Shown here piece by piece: positions 1 to 5,140 of a stretch of DNA of 5,140 nucleotides; position 1 is the stretch's first letter; each line of letters starts with the position of its first letter. The position numbers were made by a program, and so were the translations under genes. The notes below the pieces were generated by a model. The model searched no databases and was not told where the DNA came from. It was given only the letters and a program-made list of their open reading frames with translations. The DNA is from Candidatus Dadabacteria bacterium (GTDB lineage: Bacteria; Desulfobacterota_D; UBA1144; Nemesobacterales; CSP1-2). Location: NCBI GenBank assembly GCA_022615255.1, contig JAKEHC010000080.1, positions 1 through 5,140 on the forward strand, in the 5' to 3' direction.

Positions 1-888
1 ACTGTTGAGAGTATTAATGGAAATCAGCAAAAGGAAAACCACCTCTCTCAGAATTACCTGCCTAAGAAGACAGATTTAATGATGAAAAATAAACAATTGG
101 ACGTAGCAATAACCGGCAAGAAGGTTATCGGTGATGAAGAGAAAGAGCTTTACGGGAAGATAAAGGGGAACTGGCCAAATTACGAGCTAGAGTTTATTAA
201 TCCTGAGGGAGAGATTAAAATCGTTCTTAGCTATAAAGGCGCAAATATAGTATGGTGGGCAGATATTCCAAATCTATTTACCTACTTCGCCTCCTTTGGA
301 AGATTTGACGGGAAGATAATTTATAAAAGAGGAACAAAAAACGATGACATTCATAAGTTAGTGGATAAGGATGAGGTCTATCCAATAAAGGGCAGCGGAT
401 GTTTCGAACACGGTTTTGCATCTAAGCCATTCGATTATGACAGTCTGTGGCTCCCCATCAGGCTTTTAAAGAACGTTTTTCCTTCCCTTAAAACTATTAG
501 ATACCACTATGAGCTCCTTATAGGTGACGATGACCTCAAAGGCGGTTTTATGCATGCAAGGGGTTTAGGGATAGATTTTAGGAATAGAGGCGGTCTTTTC
601 CAGAATTCCAATTACAAGGAGATTAAAAGCGTAGAGATTAAATACCTAGATGATCCAAAGCCCGATCTAGTGGATACACATTGTTCAGGAGAGCCGCCCG
701 TAAAATTCTACAGGAGGTGGAAGGTCAAGGCGCGAACGAATGATGGGATTCTAGAATATATTGGAACTAGAGAGTGGCCCCCCGCTTCTATTGGCAGGAA
801 CATGATCTACTATAATTTTTCATATGAGGGAACGTATAAAGGGCAAAGTATCAGCGGCAGAGGATATGGTGAGTACGTGCATATTTAA
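1..888 (+). CDS. AttH/CrtC-like lipocalin-type protein, probably 5'-partial
   Basis: The product resembles the lipocalin-like superfamily that includes AttH and carotenoid 1,2-hydratase (CrtC). Counted from the Met at position 79, it has a strand-rich stretch with YELEF near residues 35-39. A GSGCFEH motif at 105-111 resembles the G-x-G-x-x-(E/D)-H signature of that superfamily. The C-terminus ends in GRGYGEYVH (260-268), like the closing glycine-tyrosine strand of AttH-type proteins. No signal peptide or membrane helix is visible in the part seen. The reading frame has no stop for the 26 codons before position 79, and the tandem ATG at 79/82 lacks a good Shine-Dalgarno sequence. AttH-type proteins also normally carry more N-terminal sequence. 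I therefore treat the gene as running off the left edge, with a 269-residue product from position 79 as the alternative. Substrate and reaction are unknown. It is followed after 26 bp by the membrane-protein gene, so the two are probably co-transcribed. The family call rests on motif memory, not an alignment. Confidence 0.65.
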   Translation, partial: TVESINGNQQKENHLSQNYLPKKTDLMMKNKQLDVAITGKKVIGDEEKELYGKIKGNWPNYELEFINPEGEIKIVLSYKGANIVWWADIPNLFTYFASFGRFDGKIIYKRGTKNDDIHKLVDKDEVYPIKGSGCFEHGFASKPFDYDSLWLPIRLLKNVFPSLKTIRYHYELLIGDDDLKGGFMHARGLGIDFRNRGGLFQNSNYKEIKSVEIKYLDDPKPDLVDTHCSGEPPVKFYRRWKVKARTNDGILEYIGTREWPPASIGRNMIYYNFSYEGTYKGQSISGRGYGEYVHI

Positions 889-905
889 TTATATAAGGAT
901 TTATC

Positions 906-910
906 GGAGG
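906..910 (+). promoter_or_regulatory. Shine-Dalgarno sequence of the small membrane protein gene
   Basis: A full GGAGG lies four bases before the ATG at 915. It fixes that start and shows that this organism uses Shine-Dalgarno-guided initiation. Confidence 0.8.
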
Positions 911-914
911 CAAA

Positions 915-1304
915 ATGAGCGAGAGCTTCTATAAAAGAATGTTCTTGATCGGCGCACTATGGAATATCCTTGGTGGAGCATTTATCCTCTACTTTACCGG
1001 GTGGATATTTTCTACCGCCAATTTGACAATACCAGAGCCCCCTGCCTATTTTCACTCATGGATTGCCCTTTTTGTCACCTTCGGTATCGGTTACTTCATG
1101 GTTTATAGAGATATGTACAAGAATAAAGATATTGTGATTCTTGGCATAATCGGAAAGCTCTCCTTCTCTCTAATCTTCATCTACAACATGATTGCTTACA
1201 GTGGGAAGATTCCGCTTTTTTTTATTATCCCAGTTATAGGCGATCTGGTGTTTGTGGTGTTATTTGTAAAATTTCTTTTATTTGCGAGGAGCAATAGAAA
1301 ATAA
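915..1304 (+). CDS. Small polytopic membrane protein, function unknown
   Basis: This 129-residue protein is mostly hydrophobic, with about four predicted transmembrane helices near residues 9-32, 48-65, 73-96 and 99-123. Short charged segments separate them: YRDMYKNKD at 64-72 between helices two and three, and a basic tail, RSNRK. A loop rich in proline (IPEPP, 39-43) follows the first helix. Charged residues fall inside or next to the membrane segments (Lys81 in GKLSF, Asp110 in GDLVF) and could be functional. I do not recognise a named family. The size and four-helix layout recall DoxX-like or similar small membrane proteins, but that is only resemblance. The start is well supported by GGAGG just upstream. 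It follows the AttH/CrtC-like gene by 26 bp and precedes the flavoenzyme gene by 109 bp, so a shared membrane-associated pathway is possible. A 30-bp palindrome starts at the base right after its stop codon and may terminate its transcript. Confidence 0.85.
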   Translation: MSESFYKRMFLIGALWNILGGAFILYFTGWIFSTANLTIPEPPAYFHSWIALFVTFGIGYFMVYRDMYKNKDIVILGIIGKLSFSLIFIYNMIAYSGKIPLFFIIPVIGDLVFVVLFVKFLLFARSNRK

Positions 1305-1334
1305 AGTAGAGACGCAAAATTTTGCGTCTCTACT
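1305..1334. repeat. Perfect 30-bp palindrome, REP/MITE-like or bidirectional terminator
   Basis: The left arm AGTAGAGACGCAAAA (1305-1319) is followed without a spacer by its exact reverse complement (1320-1334). It begins at the first base after the TAA of the membrane-protein gene. As RNA it could fold into a stable hairpin with a small AAAATTTT-derived loop. It lacks a downstream T-run, so it is not a classical intrinsic terminator. Palindromes with GTAGAGACG/CGTCTCTAC ends are, as I recall, dispersed repeats in several bacterial genomes, which makes a mobile REP-like element plausible. Only one copy is visible here. Confidence 0.75.
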
Positions 1335-1404
1335 AGAGAAATTTGAAAGTAATGGAAACAAAAGTAAAGATTTAAGAAACCAAATCGCTTCGTTAGCCTA
1401 GAAA

Positions 1405-1409
1405 AGGAG
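1405..1409 (+). promoter_or_regulatory. Shine-Dalgarno sequence of the GMC oxidoreductase gene
   Basis: AGGAG, within AAGGAGAG, lies four bases before the ATG at 1414 and supports that start. The FAD-binding fold begins within a few residues of this Met, which also fits. Confidence 0.75.
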
Positions 1410-1413
1410 AGTA

Positions 1414-3120
1414 ATGAAACAACATTACGATATAGTTATTATCGGCTCGGGCTTTGGCGGGTCAATCACAGCTTACCGATTGGCTGAGGCTCAGAAGGCA
1501 GCGGGTAAGAAGGTTTCCATTTGCGTCCTAGAACGTGGTAGGCGCTACAACGTGGGCGAGTTTCCAAGGGATGTATCTAAATCTAAAGATTGGTGGTGGC
1601 GGAATGGAGGTAAGTGTGGTTGGAAGGGATTGATGGAATTCAAGTCTTTTGACAACATAAGCGTACTAGTTGGAAGCGGGGTTGGAGGGACATCCCTAAT
1701 ATATCTAGATGTCCAGATAAATGCCTTCGCAACAACCTTTGACATAATCGGACCAGAGGGTCAAAGGCGCTGGCCATCTGCAATACGCGGATGCCTGCCC
1801 GAAGAACCACATGGAGGCGGATTAGAAAACATGCTTCCATACTATCAGAGGGTTTTTGATATGCTTCACCCCACTCCAATACCAGATCCCCCTCTCAAAA
1901 CATTAGGCTTGAAGGCTGGCGCAGAAGGGACAGGTGAATCCGATAGGTTTACACTAGTTGATCTGGCGATTTACTGGGGCAAGAAGGGGAGCGAAAAAGG
2001 AGTTTTTGATGAAGACCCATATGGGCGCGGAGGCCCTCCTCAGATTGCATGCTCATATTGCGGAGAATGTTTTATAGGCTGTAATACCCATTCAAAGAAC
2101 ACGCTTGACCTCAACTACTTATGGCTTGCTCAAAAGGCAGGAGCCGAGGTTTATTCCCAGCACAAAGTCGTAAAGATCGAGCAAAACACCGATAATCATC
2201 CCGTTCATCCAAATGGATACACGGTGCATTATGAGAATTTGAGGTGGAATCTTTCGGGCGCCGTTTCCTCAAAGATACTTATCCTAGCTGCAGGTAGTCT
2301 AGGATCTACAGAGCTTCTCTTGCAGTCTAAACACGGCTACGAACGGAAACGTAAGAAAGTGGGTCCTACCCTGCCGAACATAAGCGACATGTTAGGAAGG
2401 TATTTTTCAGGCAACGGCGATTTCGGGGCAGGTGGTTTCGAAACCAATCGTGCAATGAACCCGATGGTCGGTCCTACTATAACTGCAGCCGTAGATTGCA
2501 GAGATAAGCTAGGCGGGCACGGATTTCTTATAGAAGACGGCGGTTTCCCCGATATACTGAGGGCTAACTTAAGACGGCTTCCGGGTGGATATGCTATTGG
2601 TAAAAAACTGTTCGATTTTTTAGGGAGATTTTTGAAAAAAAGCGGCAACACCCTGTTGGCTCAGGAAATCTTTAATCGCTTCGATTTTGATGCCGTAAGG
2701 GATGCCATTCTCTATCTCGTTATGGGAATTGATTCAGCAGACGGCAAAATGTCAATTGATGAAGAGGGTAATCTGGATATTAATTGGAGTAATGAGAACA
2801 GTATGGAGTTTTTTAGAGAGGTCGAAAAAGCGCTTAGAGAAATAACAGAACTAAAAACCGGGCTTGACGGCAATTTGATGTTTAACCCAACCTGGTCTGC
2901 AAGGCGGCATCTGATAACAGTGCATCCATTGGGCGGTTGTCCTATGGGGGACAATGATACAAAAGGGGTAGTTGACGCGGGGGGTCAGGTTTTTAACTAC
3001 CCTAACTTATATGTAGTTGATGGAGCCATTGTGCCATCGGCTTTAGGACCTAACCCTTCAAAGACCATAGGCGCTCTGGCAGAGATGATATCAGAAAAGA
3101 TTATCGAAAAAGGCATCTAG
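1414..3120 (+). CDS. GMC-family FAD-dependent oxidoreductase, ChoD (cholesterol oxidase)-like
   Basis: This is a complete 568-residue flavoenzyme, close to the usual length of ChoD-type proteins. The N-terminal Rossmann fold carries GSGFGG at 11-16 and ends its second strand with VLERG, where Glu40 should bind the ADP ribose. A second FAD contact, VGSGVGGTS, lies at 86-94. The C-terminal GMC signature has HPLGGCPMG from His504, then YVVDGA (533-538) and GPNPSKTIGALAE from 545. His504 and Asn547 form the expected catalytic pair. No signal peptide precedes the Rossmann fold, so a cytoplasmic or membrane-peripheral location is likely. Known relatives oxidise 3-beta-hydroxysteroids or other alcohols. 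The real substrate here and the electron acceptor (oxygen or a respiratory carrier) cannot be read from the sequence. A four-cysteine cluster, Cys213, 216, 219 and 223, sits just before KNTLDLNYL and resembles a ferredoxin-type iron-sulfur ligand set. The gene lies 109 bp after the membrane-protein gene with a palindrome between them, so it may be transcribed separately. Confidence 0.93.
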   Translation: MKQHYDIVIIGSGFGGSITAYRLAEAQKAAGKKVSICVLERGRRYNVGEFPRDVSKSKDWWWRNGGKCGWKGLMEFKSFDNISVLVGSGVGGTSLIYLDVQINAFATTFDIIGPEGQRRWPSAIRGCLPEEPHGGGLENMLPYYQRVFDMLHPTPIPDPPLKTLGLKAGAEGTGESDRFTLVDLAIYWGKKGSEKGVFDEDPYGRGGPPQIACSYCGECFIGCNTHSKNTLDLNYLWLAQKAGAEVYSQHKVVKIEQNTDNHPVHPNGYTVHYENLRWNLSGAVSSKILILAAGSLGSTELLLQSKHGYERKRKKVGPTLPNISDMLGRYFSGNGDFGAGGFETNRAMNPMVGPTITAAVDCRDKLGGHGFLIEDGGFPDILRANLRRLPGGYAIGKKLFDFLGRFLKKSGNTLLAQEIFNRFDFDAVRDAILYLVMGIDSADGKMSIDEEGNLDINWSNENSMEFFREVEKALREITELKTGLDGNLMFNPTWSARRHLITVHPLGGCPMGDNDTKGVVDAGGQVFNYPNLYVVDGAIVPSALGPNPSKTIGALAEMISEKIIEKGI

Positions 3121-3301
3121 ATTGAAATGCCCTACTTGTCTTTTGGAAATCTAAGTATATAGTTTACTAACAAAACCCAAATGCGCTTTTTGGAGCCTTT
3201 ACGAATTTCCCCGATATATTAATCTTTTAAATAAGTTATATATACTATTTAAAAGATAAATACCTTTTTATTTAAATATTGCATCTAATAACAAACATAA
3301 T
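3121..3301. other. AT-rich intergenic region before the L,D-transpeptidase gene
   Basis: These 181 bases contain no credible gene. The second half is very AT-rich and holds an inverted repeat overlapping a -10-like hexamer, so this is the likely promoter region of the downstream gene. I see no convincing intrinsic terminator for the flavoenzyme gene; a 5-bp inverted repeat across its stop codon (3112-3116 with 3127-3131) is too weak. Confidence 0.6.
3222..3257. promoter_or_regulatory. 12-bp inverted repeat around a -10-like hexamer
   Basis: ATCTTTTAAATA (3222-3233) is matched by its exact reverse complement at 3246-3257, with a 12-base spacer. The spacer and right arm share TATACT (3241-3246), five of six matches to the sigma-70 -10 consensus. 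Only a weak -35 candidate, TTAATC (3219-3224), lies 16 bases upstream. The arrangement suits an operator over the promoter of the L,D-transpeptidase gene, but in DNA this AT-rich it could be chance. Confidence 0.35.
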
Positions 3302-5026
3302 ATGGTTAAATACACTTCAAAAGCGCTAATTTTAATTCTAGTTCAAGCCATTGCCATAATTTGGACTTCCAATTTTGGTTATACACAAGGCTTTAATGTA
3401 GAAGCCTTGTCAGAGCAAGTTCGTGAACACCTTAGAAACAGAATAGACAAAGAGCTTCAGCTGACGAATAATGTAAATGAAGACGAATTCATCTACATAT
3501 CTGCGCTCCTCACCCGTTTCTATGCCCGTCGAAACTACCTTCCTGCATGGATTAACTATGACGGCACTTCACCGCAAATAGATGCCCTTATAAAAACGAT
3601 TCGTGAATCTAGCCGCCAAGGGCTAAAGCCGGATGAATATAATCTCGGGGCAATCGAGTATAAATTAAGAGAGTTACGTCAAGCTCAAGAAAAGGCTACT
3701 CCAGTTTATTCATCAACGTTAATCAGCCTCGATTTAATGCTTACTGAGGCTTTTTTCACCTATAGTTCTCATTTATTAGATGGACTTGTAAATCCTGAAA
3801 GGATTGAAGCGGCCTCGTACCCCAACCGATATGAGGTAGACCTTGTATTCCTTCTTAAAACTGCCCTTGAGTCAAACACTGTCGAGAAAACCCTATCCAG
3901 CCTTATTCCACAAGATCAAATGTACATAAGAATGCAAAAGGGACTAGCCCGCTATCAAGATATTTCGACGAGTGGTGGGTGGAATTCAGTCCCCGATGGA
4001 CCGAAATTAAAAAAAGGCGACAGCGGAGCTCGTGTGCAGGCATTACGCAGGCGACTCATTGCCGAAGGGTACGTTGACCCGATTTTAAGTAACAACATAA
4101 ACATATTCGATGATAAATTAGAGCAGGCGATTAGCAAATACCAATATAACCACGGTCTAAAAGTAGATGGTATTGTCGGTCGTGATACTATAGCCTCGCT
4201 TAATATTCCAGTGGATGAGCGGGTCCGCCAGATCGAGCTTAATATGGAGCGACTCCGCTGGCTGCCCAGAGACCTAGGTAGACGTCATGTATTTATCAAC
4301 ATTCCTAACTTCGAATTAGACTTTGTTGAAAATGATAAGACTGTAATCACTATGCGAGCAGTTGTAGGTAAATACTCCGATCCCAGTCCAATCTTAAGCA
4401 GTGAAATCACTTATCTAGTGCTAAATCCGTCATGGCATGTCCCATCGAGCATCGCTACATCTGAAATACTTCCTCTAATCCGAAAGGACCCCTCCTACCT
4501 AGCCAGAAACAATATTAAGGTTTATACAATTGTGGACGGCAATAGAAGGGAAATTAACCCAGAAACTGTTGACTGGACCCAGGTTAGTGGAAAAAATCAC
4601 AATTATAGATTCAGACAAAGGCCGGGCTCGCAAAATGTGCTAGGTCGTGTGAAATTCATTTTTCCTAATCCCTTTGATGTCTACCTCCACGACACATCCT
4701 CCCCGGAGCTTTTTGGAAGAAGCACACGGACCTTCAGTCATGGCTGTTTGCGTGTGCAGAAACCTGTTGAACTTGCAGAGTACCTCCTGCAAGGCGATCC
4801 AGAATGGACACGCGACACTATCCTCGGCGCTATCAATAAACGTGGAGAAAGAACCGTGTGGCTAACAGAGCCAATTCCAATACATATAGCCTATTTAACG
4901 GCATGGGTTGACGATAATGGCTCAATCCAGTTTCGTAATGATATATATGGGCTTGACAAGGTGCTGAATGAGGCGCTTTACAAGCGTGATAAAGCCCTCT
5001 CCCTTAGCGATGAATCCTCTCATTAG
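3302..5026 (+). CDS. Exported murein L,D-transpeptidase, YcbB/LdtD-like
   Basis: This 574-residue enzyme should form 3-3 cross-links between peptidoglycan stem peptides in the periplasm, the reaction of YcbB/LdtD-type transpeptidases. It starts with a signal sequence: a basic MVKYTSK, then a hydrophobic core to about residue 23, with cleavage probably near 28-30. An L,D-transpeptidase scaffold domain covers roughly 60-215. A peptidoglycan-binding domain at about 236-300 starts with LKKGDSGARVQALRRRL. The YkuD catalytic domain lies at about 328-495. It contains YLHD at 461-464 and SHGCLRV at 479-485, with Cys482 as nucleophile and His480 and Arg484 nearby, and a long insertion before them as in YcbB. 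The tail has PIPIHIAYLTAW and IQFRNDIYGLD, typical of the family. Length is similar to E. coli LdtD (about 615). All catalytic motifs are intact. The start lacks a Shine-Dalgarno sequence but is fixed by the signal peptide. It is separated from the upstream genes by 181 bp and probably has its own promoter. L,D-transpeptidases use tetrapeptide donors and resist most penicillins. Confidence 0.95.
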   Translation: MVKYTSKALILILVQAIAIIWTSNFGYTQGFNVEALSEQVREHLRNRIDKELQLTNNVNEDEFIYISALLTRFYARRNYLPAWINYDGTSPQIDALIKTIRESSRQGLKPDEYNLGAIEYKLRELRQAQEKATPVYSSTLISLDLMLTEAFFTYSSHLLDGLVNPERIEAASYPNRYEVDLVFLLKTALESNTVEKTLSSLIPQDQMYIRMQKGLARYQDISTSGGWNSVPDGPKLKKGDSGARVQALRRRLIAEGYVDPILSNNINIFDDKLEQAISKYQYNHGLKVDGIVGRDTIASLNIPVDERVRQIELNMERLRWLPRDLGRRHVFINIPNFELDFVENDKTVITMRAVVGKYSDPSPILSSEITYLVLNPSWHVPSSIATSEILPLIRKDPSYLARNNIKVYTIVDGNRREINPETVDWTQVSGKNHNYRFRQRPGSQNVLGRVKFIFPNPFDVYLHDTSSPELFGRSTRTFSHGCLRVQKPVELAEYLLQGDPEWTRDTILGAINKRGERTVWLTEPIPIHIAYLTAWVDDNGSIQFRNDIYGLDKVLNEALYKRDKALSLSDESSH

Positions 5027-5140
5027 GAATCTGTAATTTTACACCAATGCGAGATATACAAAGGGAACGTAAATGAGCCACTCGCTTTTTTAACATTCAT
5101 CATACTCTATATATTTAAAAGTATAATGATTTTATTTAAT
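5027..5140. other. AT-rich tail region after the L,D-transpeptidase gene
   Basis: No credible gene is visible. The first part may end transcription of the transpeptidase gene. The last 40 bases resemble the AT-rich block upstream of that gene and may begin the control region of a gene beyond the window. Confidence 0.5.
5049..5091 (+). terminator. Weak candidate intrinsic terminator of the L,D-transpeptidase gene
   Basis: GCGAG (5049-5053) can pair with CTCGC (5081-5085), directly followed by six T residues (5086-5091). The T-run and GC stem are in the right place, 22 bases after the stop codon. The stem is only 5 bp and the loop 27 bases, so this is a weak candidate. Confidence 0.3.

Noticed and set aside
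1343..1371. TTGAAA followed by TAAAGA as a promoter for the GMC oxidoreductase gene
   Set aside because: The -10 match is only three of six and the region is A-rich, so the support is too weak to list as a feature.
1545..2954. Several minus-strand open frames of 66-104 codons opposite the GMC oxidoreductase gene
   Set aside because: They lie inside a gene with a complete, well-conserved protein, have no recognisable domains, and fit antisense shadow frames.
3112..3131. Inverted repeat GGCAT/ATGCC across the stop codon of the GMC oxidoreductase gene as a terminator
   Set aside because: The stem is only 5 bp with a 10-base loop, and no T-run follows directly.
3181..3222. Short open frame of 13 codons (MRFLEPLRISPIY) in the intergenic region
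   Set aside because: There is no ribosome binding site and no sign of coding; the length is expected by chance.
4674..4865. A 63-codon plus-strand open frame in another phase within the transpeptidase gene
   Set aside because: It overlaps the catalytic domain coding sequence around the active-site Cys and has low-complexity, unfamiliar translation; it is a shadow frame.
5072..5092. ATG AGC CAC mini-frame of six codons after an AAAGGG-like sequence
   Set aside because: It is too short, overlaps the possible terminator T-run, and has no regulatory amino-acid pattern of a leader peptide.

Overview
The window carries four genes, all on the + strand, in a moderately AT-rich bacterial sequence with short, very AT-rich intergenic stretches. 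A YcbB-type murein L,D-transpeptidase with an N-terminal signal sequence suggests a Gram-negative-type envelope. The sequence alone does not allow a firm taxonomic call. Strong Shine-Dalgarno sequences in front of two genes argue against a group that does without them. An uncultured deltaproteobacterium-like lineage would fit, but that is only a guess.

Layout: (1) Positions 1-888 hold a protein with AttH/CrtC-like (lipocalin-type) sequence features; its frame is open to the left edge, so it is probably 5'-truncated. (2) Positions 915-1304 hold a small protein with about four membrane helices, of unknown function, 26 bp after gene 1. (3) Positions 1305-1334 are a perfect 30-bp palindrome that begins at the base after the stop codon of gene 2. 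(4) Positions 1414-3120 hold a complete GMC-family flavoenzyme of the ChoD (cholesterol-oxidase-like) type with a ferredoxin-like four-cysteine cluster. (5) Positions 3121-3301 are an AT-rich intergenic region with a 12-bp inverted repeat around a -10-like hexamer. (6) Positions 3302-5026 hold a complete exported L,D-transpeptidase with scaffold, peptidoglycan-binding and YkuD domains. (7) Positions 5027-5140 are an AT-rich tail with a weak terminator-like structure and a block resembling the region upstream of gene 4.

The first three genes may form a functional group: a lipocalin-like protein related to families that handle or modify hydrophobic isoprenoids, a membrane protein, and a flavoenzyme whose relatives oxidise sterols or other alcohols. 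Action on a lipid or terpenoid is inferred from family membership and adjacency, not shown. The L,D-transpeptidase is set apart by its own upstream region and looks like an independent cell-wall gene. I see no RNA gene, CRISPR array, insertion sequence or phage gene. I also see no convincing case for a wholly new system. The points most worth checking are the cysteine cluster in the flavoenzyme, the three-gene association and the palindrome.
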